From contig JAEUJW010000038.1 in assembly GCA_016793465.1 (NCBI GenBank), positions 124,001-188,000 on the forward strand: a DNA stretch of 64,000 bases, in the 5' to 3' direction. This DNA is from Myxococcales bacterium. Lineage in GTDB: Bacteria > Myxococcota > Polyangia > Nannocystales > Nannocystaceae. Below are positions 20,225 to 28,377 of the stretch, piece after piece. Every line of letters begins with the position of its first letter. Within the stretch, counting starts at the first letter, position 1. A program made the translations under genes and the position numbers. The notes under the pieces are model-generated. The model saw nothing but the letters and a program-made list of their open reading frames with translations. It was not told the origin of the DNA and did not search any database.

Positions 20225-20259
20225 CCGAAGGGACATGGCCGTGAGGCCATGTCCTTCGG
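20225..20259 (-). terminator. Long hairpin abutting the stop codon of the glycine-rich lipoprotein gene
   Basis: A 15-bp stem (20225-20240 with 20245-20259, one bulged base, 4-nt loop) begins one base past the TAA. No T-run follows on either side, so it may stabilise the 3 prime end or act with Rho. Confidence 0.65.
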
Positions 20260-20260
20260 G

Positions 20261-21835
20261 TTACCAGGAGATCTTGATCTCGCCGTTGCCGACGCGCTGG
20301 CCCTTCATCGTCGAGGCGTTCATCGCGTTGCCGTAGAACGACGACCCGCCGCCGCCGCCGGCCGCGTAGGCGCCGCCGCCGCCGTAGTAGCCGCCGCCGC
20401 CGGCGCCGATGTGGTAGGGGCTGCCGATGGTCCCGCCGCCGACGCCGAGCGCACCGCCGGCGCCCGGGTTGGAGCCGGGGCCGCCGCCGGCGCCCTGGGA
20501 GGCGCCGCCGCCGGGGGTGAAGCCGCCGCCGCCGTTGGTGCCGCCGTCGCCCATCAGGGCCCCGCCGTCGCCGCCGGCGCCGTGCTCGGGGCAGCCGCAG
20601 TTGCCGCCGCCGCCGCCGCCGGCGACGAGGACGCGGTCGGCGAGCTGCTGCGCGCCGGTGCGGAGGTCGGTGGCACCGCCGCCGCCTGCGCCCCACTGGC
20701 CGCCGGTGCCGCCGCCGTTCCAGCCGGCGGGGCCCTCGGTCACGCCCTTGCCGCCGACGTAGCCGTAGAGCTTGTCGCCGGGGGCGACGGTGAGTTCGGC
20801 CTTGACGTAGCCGCCCTTGCCGCCGTCGTCCTGGATCGAGTTGTCGCAGCACTTGGCGCCGCCGCCCTGGGCGCCCCACAGCTCGACGGTCAGCTTCGAC
20901 ACGCAGGCGGGGACCACGAACTCCTGGCTGGCGCCGGTGAACGCGAGGGTCGTCATGCCGGGCGCGCCGCCGGAGACCGTCACGTCGACGCAGCTCGGCG
21001 CCGAGTCGGCGCAGCCGTCGTTGGCGATGACGCACACCTGGCCGCTCGACCCGCCGAGCTTGATCTTGGCGGCGGCGGTGCCCTGGCCCATCGTCACCGT
21101 CGCGCCCATCGGGCCGGTCCAGTCGTAGGTGAGGCCGTTGACCGGCGCGACCGCGAAGTCGAGCTCGGCGTTGGCGCAGGCCATGGTCATGCCCATGACC
21201 GGCCCGGGCGCGGCGGGGGCCGGGTTGGCCTCGCACATGCCGGTCGCGCAGGTCGAGCACGCGTCGCACACGATGTCGCAGCCGCCGCAGTGGTCGTTGT
21301 CGGTCTGGGTGTCGACGCAGGTCATGCCGCACGGCTCGAGCGGGGCGGCGCAGTCGAGCGCGCAGGCGCCGTCGACACACAGCTCGCCCATGGCGCACGG
21401 CTGGTCGCAGCCGCCGCAGTGGTTGGTGTCGGCGTCGGTGTCGACGCAGTCGTCGCCGCACATCATCAGCGGCGCCACGCACGACGGTCCGGTCGAGGTC
21501 GAGTCGTCGGTGGTGCTGCTGTCGCTCGTGCTCACGGTGACGGCGGTGGTCGTGGCGGTCGTCTCGCCGGTCGTCGTGGTCGGCGTGTCGGTGGTCGGCG
21601 TGTCGGTCGTCTCCGTCGAGGTGCCCGACATCGAGTTGCCGGTCATGATGTCGGTGGTCGGCGTGTCGGTCGTCGAGGTGTCGTCCGGCGTGCCGGTCGT
21701 GCTCACCGACGTCATGGTCATCGGCGTCGTCACCGTCGTCGTCATGTCGGTGGTCGGTCCGGCCGCGCTGTCGCCACAGCCCACGCTCAGCGCGCCGAAC
21801 ACACCCACAATTGCCCAACTCCACGTTTGCTGCAT
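20261..21835 (-). CDS. Lipoprotein with Cys repeats and C-terminal glycine-rich (ALK/LTK-type) domain
   Basis: 524 residues. Lipobox ALSVGC, then a Thr/Ser/Met-rich linker of about 95 residues, two stigma-like Cys repeats (MMCGDDCVDTDADTNHCGGC and PCGMTCVDTQTDNDHCGGC), an Ig/PKD-like segment ending PSCVDVTVSGG, and a C-terminal domain of about 200 residues starting FTGASQEFVVPACVSKLTVE, with LWGAQGGGA and then many Gly runs. That block has the layout of the glycine-rich domain found in ALK/LTK receptors and in bacterial surface proteins. Role unknown; probably surface recognition or adhesion. GATTCT lies 6 nt before the ATG on the minus strand. Confidence 0.78.
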   Translation of the reverse strand: MQQTWSWAIVGVFGALSVGCGDSAAGPTTDMTTTVTTPMTMTSVSTTGTPDDTSTTDTPTTDIMTGNSMSGTSTETTDTPTTDTPTTTTGETTATTTAVTVSTSDSSTTDDSTSTGPSCVAPLMMCGDDCVDTDADTNHCGGCDQPCAMGELCVDGACALDCAAPLEPCGMTCVDTQTDNDHCGGCDIVCDACSTCATGMCEANPAPAAPGPVMGMTMACANAELDFAVAPVNGLTYDWTGPMGATVTMGQGTAAAKIKLGGSSGQVCVIANDGCADSAPSCVDVTVSGGAPGMTTLAFTGASQEFVVPACVSKLTVELWGAQGGGAKCCDNSIQDDGGKGGYVKAELTVAPGDKLYGYVGGKGVTEGPAGWNGGGTGGQWGAGGGGATDLRTGAQQLADRVLVAGGGGGGNCGCPEHGAGGDGGALMGDGGTNGGGGFTPGGGASQGAGGGPGSNPGAGGALGVGGGTIGSPYHIGAGGGGYYGGGGAYAAGGGGGSSFYGNAMNASTMKGQRVGNGEIKISW

Positions 21836-21954
21836 CGCGGCAGAATCGAGGACGCATCACGCGATGTCCACGCCCCGCATGCGAGGAACGTGACGGCGCG
21901 GGACGTCCATGGAACCGCGCGGCGAGGGGCGCCCCGGACCGCCGGCCGCGCGGG

Positions 21955-22983
21955 CTATCGCGCGAGCGCGGCGTGGAGGAACGGCAGCGAGACGTCGAGG
22001 CGGTAGTCGGTGCCGTTGTGGTCGTCGGGGAACTCCTCGTAGGTGTGGCCGATGCCGGCGGTCTGCAGCTTGCGGACGAACGCGCGGGCGGCGTAGTGGA
22101 GGGCGTACTGGTCGCGCGAGCCGACGTCGATGTACAGGCCGCGGAGCGAGCGCATGGCCTGCTGACAGGCGGGCTCGTCGATCATGCGCAGGGGGTCGTG
22201 GGCGAGCCAGCGCTGCCAGGCGGCGGCGTCGAGGGTGCAGGTGTGCGGGTCGACCGGCAGGCGGATGCCGCGCGGGGCGCCCGGGTCGGGGTCGTAGGAG
22301 GCGGCCATGGCGAGGGTGCTGAGGGCCATGAACTCGGCGCCGCTGAACTTGTGGGCGCCGGCGGTGCGGGCCAGGAACGACTCGACCGAGCCGCCGTGGC
22401 GGGCGAGCGCGTCGAGCGTGCGGGGCAGCTCGGGGCGGTAGACGAGGTCGAAGTCGATGTCGCCGGAGTGGCAGGCGACGGCGCCCCAGGCGTCGGCGTG
22501 GCGCATGCCGTGGACGAGGGCGCCGTAGCCGCCGCTGGACTTGCCGAGCACGGCGCGGCCGTCGCGGCCGCGGATGGTCCTGAACTCGGCGTCGATGCGG
22601 GGCAGCAGGTCTTCGCGGAGGAAGGTCGACCAGCCTCCCATGGCCGCGGAGTCGATGTACTGGTTGCCGCCGAGCGAGGTGAAGCAGTCGGGGAACACGG
22701 CGATCACCGGGCCCATGGCCCCGGCGGCGACGAGGCGGTCGAGGCGCTGCGGCACCGACTCGCCGAAGCCGGTCCACGCCAGGCGCTTCAGGCCCGAGTT
22801 GGAGAAGGAGGCGAGGTCGACGAACACGGGGTAGCGGGCGTCGGAGCCGCGGTAGCCCTCGGGCAGGTAGACGGCGACGGTGCGGCTTGCGGGGTCGCCG
22901 AGGAGGTTGGTGCGCAGCGCGTCCGACTCGATGGTGAGGTGAACGAGCTCGCCGCGGGGCTGGGTGAACGCGTGGACAGGCAT
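21955..22983 (-). CDS. Esterase-D-type alpha/beta hydrolase
   Basis: 342 residues. The nucleophile elbow is GKSSGGYGAL; the N-terminal part (RTVAVYLPEGY, RYPVFVDLASF) and the C-terminal FPDDHNGTDYRL give the acid/His region of the esterase-D / S-formylglutathione hydrolase / mycolyltransferase group. Likely a carboxylesterase; substrate unknown. No signal peptide, so cytoplasmic. Divergent from hpt with 69 nt between start codons; TAGGCT lies 10 nt before the ATG. The open frame continues far upstream antisense to hpt, which I reject. Confidence 0.82.
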   Translation of the reverse strand: MPVHAFTQPRGELVHLTIESDALRTNLLGDPASRTVAVYLPEGYRGSDARYPVFVDLASFSNSGLKRLAWTGFGESVPQRLDRLVAAGAMGPVIAVFPDCFTSLGGNQYIDSAAMGGWSTFLREDLLPRIDAEFRTIRGRDGRAVLGKSSGGYGALVHGMRHADAWGAVACHSGDIDFDLVYRPELPRTLDALARHGGSVESFLARTAGAHKFSGAEFMALSTLAMAASYDPDPGAPRGIRLPVDPHTCTLDAAAWQRWLAHDPLRMIDEPACQQAMRSLRGLYIDVGSRDQYALHYAARAFVRKLQTAGIGHTYEEFPDDHNGTDYRLDVSLPFLHAALAR

Positions 22984-23038
22984 CGCGCGGGCGAGCCTAG
23001 CCTCACGCCGGAGCGCGCGCCAGGCCGGGTGGCCATCG

Positions 23039-23044
23039 TATAAG
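23039..23044 (+). promoter_or_regulatory. -10 box of hpt, leaderless start
   Basis: TATAAG, 8 nt before the ATG at 23053. No recognisable -35 at 17 nt. Confidence 0.55.
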
Positions 23045-23052
23045 CTGCCGCG

Positions 23053-23634
23053 ATGACGCAGACGACGGCCGACATCTGGAACGGCGGATTGACCGCGGAC
23101 CTGTCGCGGATCTTGCTGACGGAGGGCGAGATCAAGGCGCGCACGCAGGCGCTCGGGCGCCAGATCGCGGCCGACTACGCGGGCAAGGACCCGCTGATGG
23201 TCGGGATCCTCAGCGGGAGCTTCCTGTTCATCGCCGACCTGGTGCGGGCCATGAACCTGCACATCGGCGTCGACTTCATGGCCGTGTCGTCGTACGGCGA
23301 CCGCACCACGTCGTCGGGCGTGGTGCGCATTCTCAAGGACCTCAACAGCTCGATCGCGGGGCGCGACGTGATCCTCGTCGAGGACATCGTCGACTCGGGG
23401 CTGACGCTCGACTACCTGGTCCACAACCTGCGCACGCGCCACCCGGCGTCGCTGCGGGTGGCCGCGCTGCTCGACAAGCAGGAGGCCCGCCAGCGCGCGG
23501 TCGAGCTGGCCTACGTCGGCTTCGAGTGCCCCAACGAGTTCGTGGTGGGCTACGGTCTCGACTACGGCGGTCGCTACCGCAACCTGCCGTTCATCGGGGT
23601 GCTGCGCCCCGAGGTGTACCGCAAGGGGGACTGA
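23053..23634 (+). CDS. hpt: Hypoxanthine phosphoribosyltransferase
   Basis: 193 residues, normal length. Transfers the phosphoribosyl group of PRPP to hypoxanthine (or guanine) to give IMP or GMP, in purine salvage. The PRPP-binding motif is VILVEDIVDSGLTL; the flexible loop begins SSYGDRTTSSG; the base-pocket region FVVGYGLDYGGRYRNLPFIG is clear. First gene of a two-gene operon, 4 nt before adenosine deaminase; together they turn adenosine into inosine and salvage hypoxanthine. The start is supported by a -10 box 8 nt upstream. Confidence 0.96.
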   Translation: MTQTTADIWNGGLTADLSRILLTEGEIKARTQALGRQIAADYAGKDPLMVGILSGSFLFIADLVRAMNLHIGVDFMAVSSYGDRTTSSGVVRILKDLNSSIAGRDVILVEDIVDSGLTLDYLVHNLRTRHPASLRVAALLDKQEARQRAVELAYVGFECPNEFVVGYGLDYGGRYRNLPFIGVLRPEVYRKGD

Positions 23635-23638
23635 GCCG

Positions 23639-24697
23639 ATGCCCGCGCTGCCGCTGTCGCTGATCGAGAAGCTGCCGAAGACGGACCTGCACGTCCACCT
23701 CGACGGCTCGATGCGGATCTCCACGCTGATCGAGCTGGCCAAGGCCCAGGGCGTGCCGCTGCCGGCGGACACGCCGGAGGGGCTGACGGCGGCGATGGGC
23801 TTCGGCCGCAACTTCGGCAGCCTCGTCGAGTATTTAAAGACGTTCGAGCTGACGCTGCAGGTGCTGCAGGACGAGGAGTCGCTGCGCCGGGTCGCCTACG
23901 AGCTGGCGGCCGACGCGGCGGCGGAGAACGTGCGCTACATGGAGGTGCGCTACTCGCCGATGCTGCACACGCGCAAGAAGCTGAAGCTGACGACGGTGGT
24001 CGAGACGGTGCTGCGCGGGCTGCACGACGCGCAGGTGGCCCACGGGATCGAGAGCAACCTGATCGCCTGCGGGATCCGCAACATCTCGCCGGAGTCGTCG
24101 CTGCGCATGGCGGAGCTGGTGGTCGCCTACAAGAACCGCGGGGTGGTCGGCTTCGACCTCGCGGGCGCGGAGTACGACCACCCGCCGAAGGCCCACAACG
24201 AGGCGTTCAGCCTGGTCCGCCAGAACAACATCAACGTGACGATCCACGCCGGCGAGGCGTACGGGCCGGCGTCGATCGCCCAGGCCCTGCACGTGTGCGG
24301 GGCCCACCGCATCGGCCACGGCTGCCGCCTGCGCGAGGACGGCGACCTGCTGCGCTACGTGGTCGACCACCGCATCCCGCTCGAGGTGTGCCCGTCGTCG
24401 AACGTGCAGACGCGGGCGGTGTCCAGCATCGCCGAGCACCCGCTGCGGCTCTACTTCAACCTGGGGGCGCGGATCACCATCAACACCGACAACCGGCTGA
24501 TCACCGATACGACGGTGTCGAAGGAGCTGCACCTCATCCACACGCAGCTCGACTTCGACTTCGCGGAGCTGCGGCAGGTGATCTTGAACGGGTTCAAGAG
24601 CGCGTTCCTGCCGTACCACGAGAAGCGGCGGCTGATGCGGGCGATCTCCGCGGAGCTCGACGAGTTCGGGGCGAAGCTCGACGCGCCGGCGGCGTGA
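23639..24697 (+). CDS. add: Adenosine deaminase
   Basis: 352 residues. Deaminates adenosine to inosine, with a zinc ion. Metal ligands are visible in KTDLHVHLDGS (the HxH pair near residue 19), HAGEAYGPAS (His plus the catalytic Glu) and HRIGHGCRL, and the last Asp in TINTDNRLI. Length fits bacterial Add. Second gene of the purine-salvage operon with hpt (4-nt gap). It converges on the nucleotidyltransferase gene with 9 nt between stop codons. Confidence 0.95.
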   Translation: MPALPLSLIEKLPKTDLHVHLDGSMRISTLIELAKAQGVPLPADTPEGLTAAMGFGRNFGSLVEYLKTFELTLQVLQDEESLRRVAYELAADAAAENVRYMEVRYSPMLHTRKKLKLTTVVETVLRGLHDAQVAHGIESNLIACGIRNISPESSLRMAELVVAYKNRGVVGFDLAGAEYDHPPKAHNEAFSLVRQNNINVTIHAGEAYGPASIAQALHVCGAHRIGHGCRLREDGDLLRYVVDHRIPLEVCPSSNVQTRAVSSIAEHPLRLYFNLGARITINTDNRLITDTTVSKELHLIHTQLDFDFAELRQVILNGFKSAFLPYHEKRRLMRAISAELDEFGAKLDAPAA

Positions 24698-24706
24698 GCC
24701 GCGGCG

Positions 24707-25288
24707 TCATCGACGCTTGCCCGGCGTATCGACCAGGCGGTCGAACGTGGCGACCAGCGTCGAATCGTCGAGCACTGCCCCGAGCGTGGCGATGCGCTGA
24801 CGAGCGACCGAGAGCACGAGGTCGGGCGGCGCGGCACGGACCACGGCGCGCACGTCCTCGAGATCCTTGTCTCGCCCGGCGAGGATCTTGAGCGCGAGCA
24901 GGTCGGCCGTGTCGATGAAGGGGATCTGACTCGCGCCGACCCTCCGCATGCGTGTGCGCGAGAGCATCTCCTCTTCGAGCCCCGGACCGGCCAGGACGAC
25001 GTCGACCGGGAGACCAGACTCGACGTGTTCGACGGGGATCACCCTGGTCTGCGCGATGAAGGTGGCGGGGTCGCCCACGTCGCGCAGGCGGAGCCCCTGG
25101 GACGCGAGGGCATCGACCAGCGCGTGCGTGCCCTGTGTCGGTTCCTCGACGGTGACGTCGATGTCGGCCGTCAACCGTGGCACACCGACCGCGATGACAG
25201 CCTGGGCTCCGAAGACGTACCAGCGGGCGCCGAGCCCTGCGAAGGCGCTGGCGAGGGCGGTGAGTACTTCAGGGACGTCGTCCGCCAC
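24707..25288 (-). CDS. MNT/AbiEii-like nucleotidyltransferase of a two-gene cassette
   Basis: 193 residues. Polymerase-beta-type nucleotidyltransferase core: WYVFGAQAV with the Gly-Ala at 27-28 in place of the usual Gly-Ser, metal Asp pair in TADIDVTV (42 and 44), third Asp in LPVDVVLAG (96). The segment LLALKILAGRDKDLEDVRAV is typical of the AbiEii/DUF-type minimal nucleotidyltransferases found in toxin-antitoxin and abortive-infection pairs. All three acidic residues are kept, so it is probably active. Its start lies inside the 3 prime end of a small upstream gene (20-bp overlap), a tight pairing often seen in toxin-antitoxin loci. Which member would be the toxin cannot be told here. Confidence 0.82.
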   Translation of the reverse strand: MADDVPEVLTALASAFAGLGARWYVFGAQAVIAVGVPRLTADIDVTVEEPTQGTHALVDALASQGLRLRDVGDPATFIAQTRVIPVEHVESGLPVDVVLAGPGLEEEMLSRTRMRRVGASQIPFIDTADLLALKILAGRDKDLEDVRAVVRAAPPDLVLSVARQRIATLGAVLDDSTLVATFDRLVDTPGKRR

Positions 25289-25517
25289 GGTCGAGTAACC
25301 TTCTCAGGCGGACTGCGGCTGCCAGGTCGGCCTCGCGGTCGGCGGGGCTCGGCTCGGCGCCCATGGCCTTTGCGTGGGCCCGCAGGCTCGCCGCCAGGCG
25401 AAAAGCCGCCTCCACGCCCTCGCGCTCGATCGTCGCCGCGTTATGCTGGTCCTTGAGCACGCGGAGCCGATCCCATGGACGGGCGAGGAAGGCGCGCAGC
25501 TCTTCGCGCGTGGGCAT
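25269..25517 (-). CDS. Small partner protein of the nucleotidyltransferase cassette
   Basis: 82 residues from ATG 25517, predicted all-helical and rich in Arg/Ala (begins MPTREELRAFLARPWDRLRV, ends LLDRGGRRP). No family recognised. It overlaps the nucleotidyltransferase gene by 20 bp and is transcribed first. TACCCT lies 7 nt before the ATG on the minus strand, which decides this start over an ATG 12 codons upstream. By position and size it could be an antitoxin or a substrate/adaptor; this is inference only. Confidence 0.68.
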   Translation of the reverse strand: MPTREELRAFLARPWDRLRVLKDQHNAATIEREGVEAAFRLAASLRAHAKAMGAEPSPADREADLAAAVRLRRLLDRGGRRP

Positions 25518-25644
25518 CGGAGGCAGGGTAACGCACCTCGACGCCATGCGCATCGGAAAGTCTGGCGTGTCATTCCACGGGGCGGAGCTCGCTGCAGGGG
25601 GCGGAGCGCGGGTGGCCGCTGTCGGGGAGGAGCATGGCGGGAGG

Positions 25645-26556
25645 TCACGGCGGTCCCTCGCAGATGTAGAACAGGGGCGTCGCGCAGGTGAGGTCGTTCC
25701 ACACGCCGGCCTGGCCGGCGGGGTACTGCACGCAGTCCTCTTCGTCGAGGTTGTTGGGCTCGCCGGCGGACCAGGACGAGAAGTCGAGGCCGGAGCCGTC
25801 GACCCACACGAACAGGCCCTCGTCGGCCGCGTCGCCGAGGCCGATCCACCAGGCGCCGGCGGCCTCGGCGGGCACGGCGGAGATCTGGCCGACGACGGCG
25901 GACTGCTCGTCGGCGCCGTGGAAGACGGCGAGGTCGGTGCCGGCGCCGTAGGCCTGGCAGGCGGTGCGGGCGGCGGGCCACGCTGTGAGCGCGCTGCAGA
26001 GGTAGAAGACGCGACTCTCGGCGGGCCACACGAACATGCGGCAGCCGCCGCAGGCGAGGTTGTCGGGCGAGTACTCGTCGACGCCGAGGTCGCAGTCGTT
26101 GTCCCGGCCGTCGCAGAGCTCGGGCTGGCCGGGCGAGACGTCGCCGGCGACGGGGTCGCAGTCGCCGGCGACGGCGGCGTAGCCGGGGGGCTGGGCGCAG
26201 GCGAGGAGGGCGCCGTCGTCGACGCCGTAGCCGTCGCCGTCGGGGTCGGGGTACCAGGTCTGTTCGAGGCAGCCGGTGGTGGTGAGGTCGGGCTCGCCGG
26301 TGGTCGCGGCGGTGGAGGAGGTCGAGGTCGTGAGCGCGGCGGTGGTGGAGTCGGCGAGGCCGGTCGAGGTGACGGAGGAGGTCAGGGGCGGCTCGAGGGC
26401 GGTGGAGGCGGGGTCGGAGGCGGACGCTGGGGGCTCGGTGGTGGTGCCGGGGTCGACGCGGGCGCCGTCGTCGTGGAAGCAGGCGACGAGCGAGAGGGCG
26501 CCGACGAGGCGCAGGCACGCGAGCGCGGCGCGGCGCGTGGGTCGAGCGGACAGCAT
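25645..26556 (-). CDS. Lipoprotein with MopE-like repeats and a C-type lectin domain
   Basis: 303 residues. Lipobox ALSLVAC (Cys26), a Ser/Thr linker, then calcium-type MopE repeats (WYPDPDGDGYG; LCDGRDNDCDLGVDE), then a C-type lectin-like domain of about 125 residues. The lectin signature is nearly textbook: WWIGLGDAAD, the carbohydrate/calcium loop EPNN, GVWNDLTC (WND) and a terminal FYICE. EPN is the mannose/GlcNAc-type specificity motif in animal C-type lectins. Expected to be surface-anchored and to bind sugars with calcium, perhaps on prey or kin cells. Divergent from the ferritin-like lipoprotein gene with 116 nt between starts. Confidence 0.85.
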   Translation of the reverse strand: MLSARPTRRAALACLRLVGALSLVACFHDDGARVDPGTTTEPPASASDPASTALEPPLTSSVTSTGLADSTTAALTTSTSSTAATTGEPDLTTTGCLEQTWYPDPDGDGYGVDDGALLACAQPPGYAAVAGDCDPVAGDVSPGQPELCDGRDNDCDLGVDEYSPDNLACGGCRMFVWPAESRVFYLCSALTAWPAARTACQAYGAGTDLAVFHGADEQSAVVGQISAVPAEAAGAWWIGLGDAADEGLFVWVDGSGLDFSSWSAGEPNNLDEEDCVQYPAGQAGVWNDLTCATPLFYICEGPP

Positions 26557-26672
26557 GCGACGATCTCGCAGCGTATCAGCTCGCAGGCGGGCGCGGGCCG
26601 GACGCGGGTGGCCCCAGGAGCGCGGCGACGCTCCGCTTGACCGCGGGTGGCGGTTCGGTCGATCGTCGCGGC

Positions 26673-28319
26673 ATGCGACTTACCCTTGACCCTCTTCGTA
26701 CATCACTGCTCGCAGCGCTCGGCCTCCTCGCTTGCACGCCCGGACCCAAGGGCGGCGAGGACGCGAGCGACACCCAGGCCGACACGACGATCGACCCCGA
26801 CACCGGCAGCACGGCGGTGACGAGCGGCCCGAGCTCGGCGAGCGAAACCGCGGCGGACACCGGCGAGACCGGGATGTCCGCGGGCGGCACCGTCGGCACG
26901 ACGAGCGACGAGACCGGCGCCACGGTCACGAGCGCGACCACCCTGACGGAGCCGACGACGTCGCCGGCGACGGGCGAGTCGGGCGAGTCGGGCGACACGG
27001 GGACGTTCGCGTGCGCCGGCGCCGTCGAGGAGGTGCCGCAGGGCAACACCGAGCCGCCGCTGCCGTCGGGCTTCGAGAAGTGCGACGGGGGGATCATTCA
27101 CCGGGCGGAGAAGGTCGAGTGCTCGGTGCCGGCGACGCCGAACTCGTGCATGGACTCGTCGGGCGGCGGGACCTGCACGGAGGACGCGGACTGCACCGAC
27201 AAGCCGTTCGGGACCTGCCAGCAGGACATGATCTTCGGCGGGGTCATCGGCGCCGGCGGCACGTGCTCGTGCGTGTACGGCTGCCAGTCGGACGACGACT
27301 GCGAGGCCGGGCAGATCTGCCGCTGCGGCGGCGACGAGCTCGGGCTGTACACGCAGTGCATCAGCGCCGGCTGCACGGTCGACAGCGACTGCCCGGCGGG
27401 GGAGATCTGCGGGCTGTCGCCCGACATCTGCGCGCCGGGTGGCTTCGAGACCGCCTGCACCACGCCGAACGACGTGTGCGAGAGCAACGCCGAGTGCCCG
27501 AGCCAGCCGGGCTGCATCTTCGAGCTCGACCACTGGAAGTGCTCCGAGGCGGTGTGCGGGCGGCCGTTCGTGGTCGAGTCGACGGCGATCACGGCGCCGA
27601 CGGCGGCGCGCGAGGACTGGCGCGGGCTGGTGCGCGCGCCGCGGGCGGTCGACGCGGCCACGGCGGCGCTGCTGGCGGACCACTGGGCGAAGATCGGGCA
27701 GTTCGAACACGCGTCGGTGGCCTCGTTCGCGCAGTTCGTGCTGCAGCTGCTGGCGGTCGGCGCGGGGCCGGAGCTGGTCCTGGCGGCCCAGCAGGCGCTG
27801 GCCGACGAGGTCGAGCACGCGCGCCTGGCGTTCGCGCTGGCCAGCCTGTACGCAGGGACAGGTGTGGGGCCGGGGCCGCTGGCGGTCGTGGGGGCGGGTC
27901 CGGCGACGGAGCTGCCGGCCGTGGTCGAGGCGGTGATCCGCGAGGCGTGCGTGGGCGAGACGCTGGCGGCGTTCGAGGCCCGCGAGGCGGCGGCGCAGGC
28001 CGGCGACCCGGCGGTGCAGGCGATGCTGCGCGCGATCGCCGGCGACGAGCGGCGCCACGCGGAGCTCGGCTGGCGCTTCGTGCAGTGGGCGCTGGCGCAG
28101 GACGAGTCGCTGGCGCCGCTGGCCCGGGCGACGTTCGCGGCGGCGATCGCCGAGGCGCGCGCGGGGGCGGCCCGCGACGCGACGCTGCCGGGCGCGCCGG
28201 GGCTGCGCGAGCACGGGGTGATCGACGAGCCGCTGCGCGCGGAGATCTGGGCGCGCGGGCTCGACGAGGTGATCGCGCCGTGCGTGACGGCGCTGCTGGC
28301 CACGCGCATGGCGGCGTGA
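26673..28319 (+). CDS. Lipoprotein with Cys-rich region and ferritin-like diiron domain
   Basis: 548 residues. Lipobox LGLLAC (Cys21), a Ser/Thr/Glu linker to about 110, a Cys-rich region (about 135-295) and a C-terminal ferritin-like four-helix domain (about 330-480). The iron ligands of a diiron centre are all visible: Glu345 (QFEHAS), Glu379/His382 (DEVEHARLAF), Glu429 (VGETLAAF) and Glu459/His462 (DERRHAEL). So a ferritin-like oxidase or oxygenase domain is carried outside the cytoplasm on a lipid anchor. Family known in myxobacteria; function not established. Converges on a membrane-protein gene over a strong bidirectional hairpin. Confidence 0.85.
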   Translation: MRLTLDPLRTSLLAALGLLACTPGPKGGEDASDTQADTTIDPDTGSTAVTSGPSSASETAADTGETGMSAGGTVGTTSDETGATVTSATTLTEPTTSPATGESGESGDTGTFACAGAVEEVPQGNTEPPLPSGFEKCDGGIIHRAEKVECSVPATPNSCMDSSGGGTCTEDADCTDKPFGTCQQDMIFGGVIGAGGTCSCVYGCQSDDDCEAGQICRCGGDELGLYTQCISAGCTVDSDCPAGEICGLSPDICAPGGFETACTTPNDVCESNAECPSQPGCIFELDHWKCSEAVCGRPFVVESTAITAPTAAREDWRGLVRAPRAVDAATAALLADHWAKIGQFEHASVASFAQFVLQLLAVGAGPELVLAAQQALADEVEHARLAFALASLYAGTGVGPGPLAVVGAGPATELPAVVEAVIREACVGETLAAFEAREAAAQAGDPAVQAMLRAIAGDERRHAELGWRFVQWALAQDESLAPLARATFAAAIAEARAGAARDATLPGAPGLREHGVIDEPLRAEIWARGLDEVIAPCVTALLATRMAA

Positions 28320-28371
28320 GCCCGTCTTTAATTAACAGAGCGACGGGCCTCGGCGCGGTGCCGGGGCCCGT
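28320..28371. terminator. Bidirectional terminator between convergent genes
   Basis: A 12-bp stem (28343-28354 with 28360-28371, one T:G wobble, 5-nt loop). An overlapping alternative stem uses 28320-28326 with 28342-28348. The AT-rich TTTAATTAA at 28327-28335 gives a weak T-run for the minus-strand transcript. Confidence 0.65.
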
Positions 28372-28377
28372 TCGCGT

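Noticed and set aside
19961..22006. A 681-codon plus-strand frame over the glycine-rich lipoprotein
   Set aside because: Composed of Ala/Gly/Val/Arg repeats that reflect the antisense of Gly and Thr codons; no start context.
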